A stretch of 64,000 nucleotides of DNA from Hyposmocoma kahamanoa (lineage: Eukaryota; Arthropoda; Insecta; Lepidoptera; Cosmopterigidae), in assembly GCF_003589595.1 (NCBI RefSeq), contig NW_020653900.1:3857616-3921615 (forward strand), written 5' to 3'. Below, one piece after another: positions 55,061-64,000 of this stretch. The notes beneath the pieces were generated by a model, which saw nothing but the letters and a program-made list of their open reading frames with translations, was not told the origin of the DNA and did not search any database. Position numbers and translations under genes: made by a program. Numbering within the stretch: the stretch's first letter is position 1; the number at the start of each line of letters is the position of its first letter.

Positions 55061-55459
55061 ATCTCTAAGTTATGTACATTTTAGAACGTCTAGTAGAAAA
55101 CACCTCACATGAACTACATGTCCCTCAAAGGTACACAACACAAGGAAAGTGTGTGAAATCTTCAACCCACTGTACTAACTAAACTTAAAGAAGTTCTGTG
55201 TGCGGCAGTGGGATTACAGATGGTTGATCATGACGTTTACTTCGTAGAGTTAAACTTTATAAAGATTGGAAGAGCAGGTTAAATGAATAATAATGTGGTC
55301 AACCTTGGGCTCTCGCATTGCTAGAAAATTTCACGTAGAGAGAATACATAATGTAATAAGTTGCGGCAGCTCATTAGCACAACATGCTATAAAATTTGAT
55401 ATGAGTTTTGTAATTAGTAATACGTTATTAAATCAAATCCGGAAAGCGATATTTGTCTT
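55061..55459. other. No gene recognised
   Basis: Mixed sequence; the RTE-like 3' end may continue to about 55170 (GAACTACATGTCCCTCAAAG, AACACAAGGAAAGTGTGTGA). Nothing else. Confidence 0.35.
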
Positions 55460-55655
55460 TTTATGTAATACTAAGCGACTAGACGAACAAGCCGTGCGCC
55501 TGGTGGTAAACGACACGCATGTCCATAACAGTTGCAATGCCATTCAGAGCGTTAAATCACAAAGATTTTAGGGGCACTGCCATTGCGCCCGTCCCTCTGA
55601 GACATAAGTTGACAAGTCCCATGTGATTGTGATTTCACCAGCACCCTTACAAGGG
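55460..55655 (-). repeat. Rep-A copy
   Basis: Antisense from the T-run end (AATACTAAGCGACTAGACGA, GTGCGCCTGGTGGTAAACGA) to ATTTCACCAGCACCCTTAC, where Rep-C starts. Confidence 0.85.
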
Positions 55656-55662
55656 TAATTGA

Positions 55663-56433
55663 AAGACTTGTATGAGCGCTTGCGCCGACGACGTCGGCGT
55701 ACTCAGCAGTAAGCACTTATCGCGTAACCTTGAGCGAGTTACGGAGCCTTGCCCAAGTCTGTTAAAATCGTCGCAGTTGTAAGTCGATAGAGTATGGCAG
55801 GATCTTGTGCGTATGGTATTCTGCTAAATGTTATGACTTGTCAGTGGCCATCGAGTACATAACCAGAAATAAAGACGAAATGTCATTTAATTTGTTTGAA
55901 AACTATTCTGCCATATCATTACGTGTGACAACTGCGCTCCGATTGGCTAGCCCGAGTTCGAAACAATTGACGGTTGTCGTCAACTGTTTCACTTCAAATC
56001 GACCAGTTAACTTGAGCTTTGGAATAATGGACGAAAATTGCTAAATTACATATTTAATTATCGATGAAATGTGATTCCGTTTGTTTTGTAATTAGATGTT
56101 TTGCTGTTTTTCCCACACCACCGAATAGAACAGCACGGCATTGTTAGAGATATTATCTTTATTACAATAAATACAGAATATTTTTTGGAATATACAGAGA
56201 TGTACTCACAGGTCAGTAGTTGGCCTATTTCTAATTCAGTGCAAACGGGAGTTGATATTTATAAGAGCTGTATAGCTAATGTATCGCTAATGTGTTACCA
56301 GGAATATATGGCCCTTATTTCGTCTCTATTTCTGGTTATTACTCGATGTCAGTGGCTATTTATCGAGCTAGTATTGAACTGCTGTTGCAATTTTTTGGTA
56401 TTCTTCTCTTCAATGGCGAGTCGATGGCATTTT
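55663..56433 (+). repeat. Rep-C copy interrupted by MITE-H2
   Basis: Its parts 55663-55848 and 56357-56433 align with 52437-52707 in reverse complement: GAAAGACTTGTATGAGCGC, TCGATAGAGTATGGCAG, then CTTCTCTTCAATGGCGAGTC. The interruption is exactly MITE-H2 plus one copy of its target duplication. Confidence 0.87.
55849..56348 (-). mobile_element. MITE-H2 copy 2, nested in Rep-C, perfect 8-bp target duplication
   Basis: The ends CATCGAGTACATAACCAGAA and TTCTGGTTATTACTCGATG are flanked by TCAGTGGC (55841-55848, 56349-56356). The body is the reverse complement of 38081-38532, with extra sequence near 55975-56010. It contains a CCAAT-type word (in GATTGGCTAGCC). 500 bp. Confidence 0.95.
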
Positions 56434-57486
56434 TGTAATATAAAGTGATAAGTGAAATAATATTAATATTATATGAGTTTTAAAAAATTGTTAAGAAATA
56501 ATATTTTATTTTGCTCTTTATTACTTGTATGATTATTTACTCATTACTTTTATTTTTGTTATTTCCATTTTATGAATGAAATATTATTTTGACAATGATT
56601 TGATTATGAGGTTTTATTTATTTTTATTGCTATTATTTGTTTTATTGTTATGATAAATTTTACTTTACTTATTTCTGTTTTATCAATATAATATTATTTT
56701 AATACGATTTGATTAATTATGATTAATTTTAATGTAAATTTTATAGATTTTAACTTTAGAACTTCTGTAATTTAATTTCATTTGATTAAAGTTAAACGTA
56801 AATTGCTGTGCCCTACAGGGTTAAATGGCTGTACTTATATTTTTATTTATGAACTTGTGAATACAATGCAATACAATACAATACAATACCTATGTAATGC
56901 AATAAATGAATAAATAAATAAACTCTATCACAAGGAGTTCTACTGTTGCTTATGCTCTATTTTTAAAAGGGCCGTTCATAATCTAGACTCGGTTTCTTGT
57001 AGCAGGGGTCTCGACAGCTTTGATGAATGATCTTTTTTAAGAGTCATTCATTTTAATCGACGTCTATCTATGGCTGAAAGTGCAGCATCGAAGAATGTAA
57101 TAAAAGAGGGGTGTGAATCCAGACGCCTTCCTCTCTTCACCTGAACTTCACTAGGTACAGTGTCTAAGTCATCGCTTTTTTCTCGTATAGCATGTAAATG
57201 TTAGTGAGAGGCCTGGTGGTTTTGAATGGAGGGAATAAGAGAAAAAATTAGTAATCCTTTTGGGATTTTTAGGAATGTATTTTATCGCTACATTGACAAC
57301 AACCAATGACAAAAACCTAAAATTTAAAACAAACTATGTAAAAAATAATGTACTACTGCATATATAAACATGTATATATTATAAAAAATACCGATTACTA
57401 CTTAATATCCTATAATTATAACTTTTTACAAAAGAAAATCTCAAATTAAGTTTGTTTATTTAGAGCTGGAATATATTCTTTAAAAT
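56434..57486. other. No gene; pentanucleotide repeat
   Basis: An AATAC repeat lies at 56861-56890. 56985-57180 is less AT-rich and has a minus frame with RGRRLDSHPSFITFFDAALS-type residues that I cannot assign; it may be a LINE end. Confidence 0.35.
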
Positions 57487-57600
57487 TTCATGAGACCACT
57501 GCTAAGATACCCTTTCTAACAAAAAACAAGAATAATCGAAATCGTTTCACCAATATCAGAGTAATTGCGTATCATATACACAAAAAAATAATAAGTATTG
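57487..57600 (+). repeat. Rep-B fragment
   Basis: TCATGAGACCACTGCTAAG, ACAAGAATAATCGAAATCG and GGAGTAATTGCGT-like text (CAGAGTAATTGCGTATCATA) match the Rep-B middle; the 3' end is lost. Confidence 0.6.
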
Positions 57601-58638
57601 TTGGAAAAATCCAAAATGAAATGTCCATAGAAAACAAAACACTGCGCGTTATGCTGTTGCGCGAGAAATCTACAATGGTTATTTAGTTCACTTACTCTTT
57701 ATAAGAACATTATACTGCGCATAAACAAAACGTGAGTGTACAAATTTTGCAGAAGCTTGTGTAAACCACGGAAACGGTGAAACACGTTGCTTCATTATTC
57801 GAGTAAACAGGACATCAGGGGAAACTTTCTCCCCTGCGATTGTTAGCAGTATTCTTTTGATATTCTGTTTTGGACAGGAAGTGAGTAATTTTTAAACATA
57901 AATTCCAAACAGAAAAATAAAAAATTTAAAACAACTATTGTAAGTAATATTTTTAACTTCCTGTTTTCTGGTTCAATTCCAATTGTTGTTGTTTGCTTAT
58001 GATATTATATTAATTTAACTTTAATGCAGCAAAGTGATATAATCATTGTGTAAAATATTCGCATGTCAAGTTTTGGTGAAATGTACGACCTGACCCGATG
58101 AGTATATTATATTAATACCGTATATAACACATGCATTGTTAACTACATTTTTCAGCGCATACATATCTTGTCTTCTTGTATTCATAAACAACTTTTGCCT
58201 TTTAATAATTCATCATATTTTACTTATATACAAAAAATAAAAATAATTATTAATTAAATAGTGCACTCCAAACGTGATAACTCTGTGTAAAACACAGGAT
58301 CTCGTGGGTATACTTTACTGCGAAAGATCTAAAAAGTGTCAGATAGTACAACAAAAACTTAAAAGTTTCTTTTTCGCAGATTTATTATAATATTTTGTAA
58401 AAAGTCGTGCAACAAAAGTATTGTTTACGATGTTAGTAATATAGTCCTGTGAGGTCGTTAGTATTTTACAAAATTACCTTGTATAATCTGATCCCAATAA
58501 TTAAAAACACACAAGCCTTTGTAAAAAGGTATCCTCTTGTGAAGCTTTTTATTTCATGAAGGAATTCCTTTTAGAAAATAATGTTTTAATGCTATTCGAA
58601 TTTTTAAATATATAATTTATGAGTACTGTATTTTTTTG
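57601..58638. other. No gene recognised
   Basis: AT-rich; nothing recognised. Confidence 0.35.
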
Positions 58639-58797
58639 TTTTTTTTTTAATAATACCTAGTGACGGGACGAACAAGTCATGCGCCTGGTGGTAAGCGACA
58701 TACCTATTCATATCAGTTGCCGTGCCTTTCAGAGCTTTAAATCGTAAAGATCTCAGGGGCACTGCCACTGCGCCCGTCACCCTTGAGACATAACGTC
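58639..58797 (-). repeat. Rep-A copy, truncated
   Basis: The T-run start, GACGGGACGAACAAGTCATG, CGCCTGGTGGTAAGCGACAT, through ACTGCGCCCGTCACCCTTGA and GACATAA, then it ends abruptly. Confidence 0.85.
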
Positions 58798-59097
58798 GAG
58801 GATTGTGCAATTACGGGTAACTAGCATTTGATTATGAGTTTGCATTTCGGTAATTTAGATTTACAAATCAAATCCGCTTATATGTCGTGGAAACTAAATT
58901 AGCGTGATTTACGGGAATCTATTGTTATCAATCCGTAGACAACATAAATCATTGCTTACTATGTAAAAATGAAAGTTGTAAATATTGAAACACATAGTAA
59001 AAATTATTTCTGCAGATACGCGCCTTTTACCAATGCTAAATACATATGTGGATTTGCACTGTCTCCGACGATAAGTCGCATGTGGCTCGCATGCTGA
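58798..59097. other. No gene recognised
   Basis: AT-rich; nothing seen. Confidence 0.35.
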
Positions 59098-59165
59098 CAT
59101 TCCTTCTTGGCGACAAAAACATGTAAAGTGGCAGTACTTCCCTGGACGAACTCTTTCACAAGTAT
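59098..59165 (-). repeat. Rep-A end fragment
   Basis: CTTGGCGACAAAAACATGTA, AAGTGGCAGTACTTCCCTGG, ACGAACTCTTTCACAAG is the head end of the family in antisense. Confidence 0.7.
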
Positions 59166-59171
59166 ACTAAA

Positions 59172-59195
59172 GACACACACACACGCACGCACGTA

Positions 59196-59266
<71 letters not shown>

Positions 59267-59290
59267 CCGCACGCACGCACGCACGCACGC
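59172..59290. repeat. ACGC microsatellite
   Basis: A short AC run passes into about 25 units of GCAC with few interruptions (GTAC, GCCC). Both strands translate to Ala/Cys/Arg or His/Ala/Arg-type repeats by chance. Confidence 0.97.
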
Positions 59291-60389
59291 CCGGAAGCCT
59301 GCAGTTTTTGTGCCTTAAAAAATTCGCCGTGCCCTAGTGTTACATACCATGTACATACAATAGCTTAAGAACCTTTTTTATAACCTTGTCACTTGCAAAT
59401 CAAAAATATAAACATGAATAAACTTAAACGTGTGAGTATTCCTATAACAACTGACTTTAGAACTTATCTATCGTGACATATCCACACATACGTGCTTTAA
59501 TTAGTGTAGTAATACGCAGAAACAAACCGTGGCAATCAGGTAATTAAGTTCAAACATTGAAGCCTCGTTTGCATCTGGTCTAGTGGAATTAATCGCTTTA
59601 GCTGAATTATGCCGACGCATTGGAGCAATTACAAGTTATAAGAGACGACGCTAATTTTACGCAAATTGTTTATATAGGCTAGGTTTTTGCAACAGTTTCA
59701 GTTTTATTGTTATTTGAAATCAGCTAAGTCAACGACTTCAATATAAAGACAAGAACATTCACTGCAACTACTTGTTTCAAACGAAACACTATCAATAGTG
59801 TTAGGGTTTTGTTTTAGTGTTGAATTTTATCAAAGAGTCGTATCGTATCGTAATCGTACCGTAGTACCGTGGACAAACGTGACAGTCTATACCAATTGGG
59901 AATGAGCTGGCTAGCAGATAATATTGAGTGGTACCAAATTCAATTATATTTGTCCATAGTTGGGGAATTAAAACAAAGTCGCTATTAGTGTACATTGACC
60001 CAATGCCCTTTCGCTTACTATTTATAATTATTGTATTAATAAAAAAAACAAATAAGGTAAAAGAAAAGAAATACAGTCGAGTTATTGAAATTATTGATGT
60101 TATGTACTATTCCTTGCGAAAAGGCAACTTTAGGCAACGCAGCCTAGTCACGTACATAAATATCGTCTAGTCTAGTTTCTTTGATATTTATTAAATTTAT
60201 AAGTATACTAACACCTTAATAACTGTTATAATCATATTACACATGCTCTGTTATTGTGTAGTGATAACACTCTGTTGCTTATTAATCTATGATTAATGTT
60301 TTGTCTTATTTTATCACGCGTCATTACGTGCTTGCAAAACGAGATAAATACTGTGAAATTTTGTATACATTTTCGCGATTATCATATCA
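59291..60389. other. No gene recognised
   Basis: AT-rich; short frames only. Confidence 0.35.
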
Positions 60390-60571
60390 TGGTGAAATTA
60401 CAGGCACATGGGACTTGTCAACTTATGTCTCAAGGTGACGGGCGCAGTGACAGTATCCCTCAAATTTGTGCTTTAAAGCTCTGAGTGGCATTGCAACTGT
60501 TATGGGCAGGCATGTAACTTACCATCAGGTGCACGACTTGTTCATCCCGTCACTTGATGTTATGTAAAAAA
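60390..60571 (+). repeat. Rep-A copy, 5' truncated, with A-tail end
   Basis: GGTGAAATTACAGGCACATG to CCCGTCACTTGATGTTATGT, then an A-run. The missing head and kept tail look like a retroposon. Confidence 0.87.
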
Positions 60572-61290
60572 AATTATAATGCATAAATTTATAAAAAACC
60601 ACAACATGAAGTACCGAATCAATGTGAATAATTAAAAACTTTAAATTTATGTTCACACAATTAGTTAAATAGCCAAATGTGAGCAACACATCGATGTAAA
60701 TTATTTTTCAAAGAGGGTCGCATCTGCGTCCGCCATCTTGAATGTTTCACAACCAAATAAATAACGTGTAGCGTCTTCACCGCACATTAACGAAACGCAG
60801 CGTACATATGTATGGAATGCCGCATCTAGTACGCTAGTACATAAATATCGTTGGCGTATGTGACATTTTATGAAATAAAAAAAAATTTAGATGCCAATCT
60901 CAAAAGTTACCAATTTGCAAATACATTACATATGACAAGGAAACCAGAGCTAGAGTAAGTACGGCATTATTATATTCACCCCATGTAACTTGTATTGTCC
61001 GTGCAAAACTAATATCCGTTGTAATCAGTACGTTTGGGGCAAACCTAACGGACTTGTGGACTGTTATTTGTATAATGTAGTGACTCCAACGCTTGCTTCT
61101 AGCAACACTGGTTATTTTAACCGTGTTCAGTTACACGTTTGCTACTAAACACGTTTGCCTTTAGTTTTCAGATTTTGTCGTATTTTTAACGGTTTCGTCA
61201 TAAGACATCCCTGAAACGTCCTATAGTCAATAATGGATTCTGAATTTGAAATCTAGAATGTTCGTTGTGGTGTATAGATAATAAAAGTTT
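60572..61290. other. No gene recognised
   Basis: Mixed sequence; nothing recognised. Confidence 0.35.
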
Positions 61291-61487
61291 CGGTTTTGAA
61301 AGGTAAGGGTGCTGGTGAAACTACACGCACATGGGACTTGTCAACTCAGGGTGACAGGCGCAGCAGCAGTGCCCCTCAGATGTTTGCGATTTAAAGCATT
61401 GAGTGGCGCTGCAATTCTCGTGGACAGGCGTGTAGCTCATAACCAGGCACACGACTTATTTGTCCCGTCACTTGATATTATTAAAAG
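61291..61487 (+). repeat. Rep-A copy, 5' truncated
   Basis: GGTTTTGAAAGGTAAGGGTG to TCCCGTCACTTGATATTATT then AAAA. A 10-bp deletion removes TTATGTCT after GTCAACT. Confidence 0.87.
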
Positions 61488-61862
61488 TCTGCCCATTCCC
61501 GCCATTACGATGCTAGATATCGGTGTAAATGGAAGTATCGCACGTGCATGTTAACACAAAACTTGCGTTGTTTTATTTGTCATCTCTCTACCAAGTAGTG
61601 TAGATGTCACATTCGATTTAAGATTATGTCTATATTATGTATGCGAATGTATATTTGTACTGTAAGCTTGTGAGGCCGATTCCATGCAATATAGCCAGAT
61701 GAAAAAGTTTTTTTTGACAGATGAAAACGTTCTCAAAAAGAAGAGTTCTCATAAAAAATAGAAGAATTTTTGTTGATAAAGAAACATGATCTTCTTGTTC
61801 TTACACACTAGTAATAATAAATCTTAGTAATTTATGAAAATCATAATTATAACTTTTTTATA

Positions 61863-61915
61863 AAAAATCCGACCCTAAAATTTTGTGGAATTACATCTAT
61901 TTGCAGAATGGCAAA
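61863..61915 (+). repeat. Rep-B fragment
   Basis: CGACCCTAAAATTTTGTGGA, ATTACATCTATTTGCAGAAT matches the front part of Rep-B. Confidence 0.5.
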
Positions 61916-61918
61916 GAG

Positions 61919-62045
61919 TAAGAGCTATACACACGGCGTATTTTATATTCATCGACGACGCGCGTCTACGCCTCGTAAACGCGTCATCTGCGCGTATACG
62001 CGCCGCAGACGCCTAGTAGTCGCGCGTATGTATCGCGCATTTTGA
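61919..62045. repeat. CpG-rich MITE-like segment
   Basis: AGAGCTATACACACGGCGTA resembles the end of the Harbinger-type MITE at 46495, followed by CGCGCGT-, ACGCGTC- and GCGCGTATACGCGC-type dyads. The opposite end is not found. Confidence 0.4.
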
Positions 62046-62218
62046 TAAAGAGATAGGTTTAGTTTTAGTTGTCTTTGTTAATTTCAGTTAGTTTTTGAAA
62101 TGAAGCAACTACAGCAAATTGTAAGTGTAAACTCCAGTGAAGTATATAAGCTTCTGTTGTTTCTAATGTTGTTTCTTTTTGTGACACGACAAGAATTGGA
62201 GAATCTTAAAGGTGTATA

Positions 62219-62512
62219 TTTTTTATGATACAAAGTGACAGGACAAACAATTCGTGCGCCTGGTGGTAAGCGATATTAATACCTGTCCATAACAGTTGCA
62301 TGCATTGCCGCTCAAAGTTCCGAATCGCAAAGATCTTATCTTATCTTATCTTACAAGAGTTGAAGTCTTATGTGCCTGTAATTTCACCAGTATCTTTACT
62401 CTACAAAAACGAAACGCGGAATTGCTCACGTTAGACAGTAGAAATAGGTAAGGTGGCAGTATTTCCTTGGACGAACTCTTTCACAAAGAGCTCTACTGCA
62501 CCTAAACTACGT
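62219..62512 (-). repeat. Rep-A copy with an ATCTT expansion
   Basis: From the T-run end through GTGCGCCTGGTGGTAAGCGA to TCACAAAGAGCTCTACTGCA. At the usual AAAGATCT position it holds four to five ATCTT units, replacing the GGGGCACTGCC block. Confidence 0.87.
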
Positions 62513-62883
62513 AGCTTAGAAAATATTATATGAAAACAAATGAATAAAAATACGTATTTACAAAAGTTTTTTTTTTATACCCAGACTAAACCCTTCAGAT
62601 TAGCGCAAATTTCATGGACACTCTAAATGTTGTTCAAGCAGATATATCAGTCCGAGTTTTAAAGATAAACACTTTTTATTCAGTCACTCATGTATAGCCC
62701 AGTTCTATAAATAATCATAAAAGCGGATATGATCGATTGATTGAATGCGATAATGTTGCCGTACATTACATCTGCCCTAGTTCACACGGCCTAAGCCAGC
62801 ATTAGACTTCAACTGAAATAAGGGCTATTATAAAATGGAGCGGAAGAGTTATTTTTAAAAAACTAGCACATTTTTAAAAAAAA

Positions 62884-63091
62884 TTAATTAAGCGGTAATT
62901 AAAACTACAATTTTATTACCATTATATATCAAAACAGACCGAACATGAGCTTTGTTTAAACAACGAACAGTACTTTGTTATTTTAATTAAGCAGTGTGTT
63001 AATTAAAATCACAAATTTTTTGTACCATTAGGTACTAAAACAGACCGAAGATAATCTATGTTTAAATAACTAACATATATATGTTATTAAT
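62884..63091 (+). repeat. Diverged tandem duplication, about 100-bp units
   Basis: Units 62884-62982 and 62983-63091 share TTAATTAAGC, TAATTAAAA, ACCATTA, AAAACAGACCGAA, TGTTTAAA and TTGTTATT-like ends. Confidence 0.75.
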
Positions 63092-63625
63092 GTTACAGTT
63101 TAGTTATTACTTTGTGTTCTGTAGCTGTGTCCTTTTGTGATTAATTGAATGTATAGAATATTGTATACTTTAGTATATATAATATAATATAACTAATATT
63201 TGTATTAGTAACGTATATATATTTATTAGTAAGTATAAGTTTATTTCGGTATATTTAGGAATAAATAGCATGTTTCAGCATATGATGGTATGGAAGTTTG
63301 GAGTGCAGATGTACCTTAATATACATGTGCACTAAAATAGTAAGGCTTTCTTGTAATTACACTTATGATAATAAACAATAGAAAAAAGGGTTATCGCTAT
63401 AATTACAAATGTATTATTGATAATAAACATAGATCTCGGACTCGACTTTGGAGAACGAAATGCCTTGAATCTTTGTGACGGTCTTCATCTAAAACCATCT
63501 TGTCTTACCTTGCAGAATTTATAGGTAAGAGAGAGCATACAATACGCCCTGTGCATACGCTCTAAATTATTAGAAATAAGTGTTAGCCCTTGACTTTACA
63601 GGCATACAAAATCATCTTCTAAAGT
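63092..63625. other. AT-rich, nothing recognised
   Basis: TA-rich tracts and short frames only. Confidence 0.35.
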
Positions 63626-63730
63626 ATTAGGGCGCGTTCAAATTAGCCGCTGTTAGACGCGCTGCAGCAGCGCTGCAGCCGCGCGGCGGTCGCGTGACAG
63701 TCGCGCTACAGTCACGCTCGGTTGCAGTCA
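63626..63730. repeat. CpG-rich MITE-like segment
   Basis: After TTA comes GGGCGCGTTCAAATTAGCCG, then GCTGCAGCAGCGCTGCAGCC and several CAGTCGCG/CAGTCACG units. A TTA-flanked CG-rich start would suit a Harbinger-like MITE, but the far end is not identifiable. Confidence 0.35.
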
Positions 63731-64000
63731 CGGTTAGTGAGATGAGCATGTTAGTTTTTCAAATTAACCACGTTGGATGAAAATCGAATTGAAGACTTTA
63801 TAGAGAATATAAAACAACACCCTGCAATATTGGACAGCAGTTCCGCCAGTTATTCCAACCGACTGGATAAAAAATAGGCATGGGGCAAATTTATACCTAC
63901 TATTAAATAAAAAAATAACAAAATATTGAAGAGATTTACGTAACTAAAAATGTATATAATATATAATAAATAACTTCAACTTAACTTTTAATTATTACAA
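63731..64000. other. No gene recognised
   Basis: AT-rich window end; nothing seen. Confidence 0.35.

Noticed and set aside
59004..59337. Open frames of Arg-Ala-Cys-Val or His-Ala-Arg-Thr repeats
   Set aside because: They are translations of the ACGC microsatellite, not proteins.

Overview
The window looks like a stretch of insect nuclear genome, most probably lepidopteran. It is AT-rich, contains no bacterial-style operons, and almost everything recognisable in it is transposable-element sequence. The repeat families are the kind seen in moths and butterflies: tRNA-headed SINEs, CR1/Jockey-type LINEs whose ORF1 carries a baculovirus-FP-like domain, RTE-type 3' ends, and many MITEs. I found no host protein-coding gene, real tRNA or rRNA gene that I can defend. 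All names such as Rep-A, SINE-1, MITE-H1 and DNA-L are working labels made for this window only.

Layout. 1-4.2 kb: a LINE on the minus strand with both ORFs intact; its 5' end carries a tRNA-like head shared with a local SINE. 4.2-10 kb: SINE, Rep-A and MITE fragments and a perfect palindrome. 10.4-12 kb: a decayed LINE ORF1 and a separate RT C-terminus. 14-18.4 kb: Rep-A, Rep-B, SINE-1 and two LINE C-termini. 18.7-24.1 kb: two inverted copies of a DNA transposon with terminal inverted repeats, the second inside an RTE 3' end, then a gag zinc-knuckle fragment. 25-27.2 kb: Rep-A, SINE-3 and another decayed ORF1. 29-32.6 kb: a minisatellite and a 600-bp direct duplication. 33.6-35.7 kb: SINE-2 copies and a 10-N gap flanked by an exact 47-bp duplication. 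37.6-38.5 kb: two different MITEs, each with a perfect 8-bp target duplication. 41-43.5 kb: a foldback element and an inverted (twin-priming-like) LINE. 44-50 kb: nested Rep-A copies, one holding both a Harbinger-type MITE and a 5'-truncated LINE. 51.2-56.4 kb: a piggyBac-like non-autonomous element, Rep-C copies and a nested MITE-H2. 57-64 kb: Rep-A copies, a CG-rich microsatellite and AT-rich sequence.

How the parts relate. The only plausibly functional genes are ORF1 and ORF2 of the 5'-most LINE. The rest is a layered record of insertions. In several places the order of events can be read directly, because one element interrupts another whose uninterrupted form is also present in the window. 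The most unusual signals are the LINE/SINE shared 5' head that supplies the ORF1 start codon, the perfect palindromes with 4-nt loops, and the nested MITE whose empty site is visible in a paralogous copy.

Limits. Family assignments come from reading translations and motifs by eye. No database search was possible, so clade names are approximate and repeat boundaries are usually good to about 10-20 bases unless target duplications fix them.
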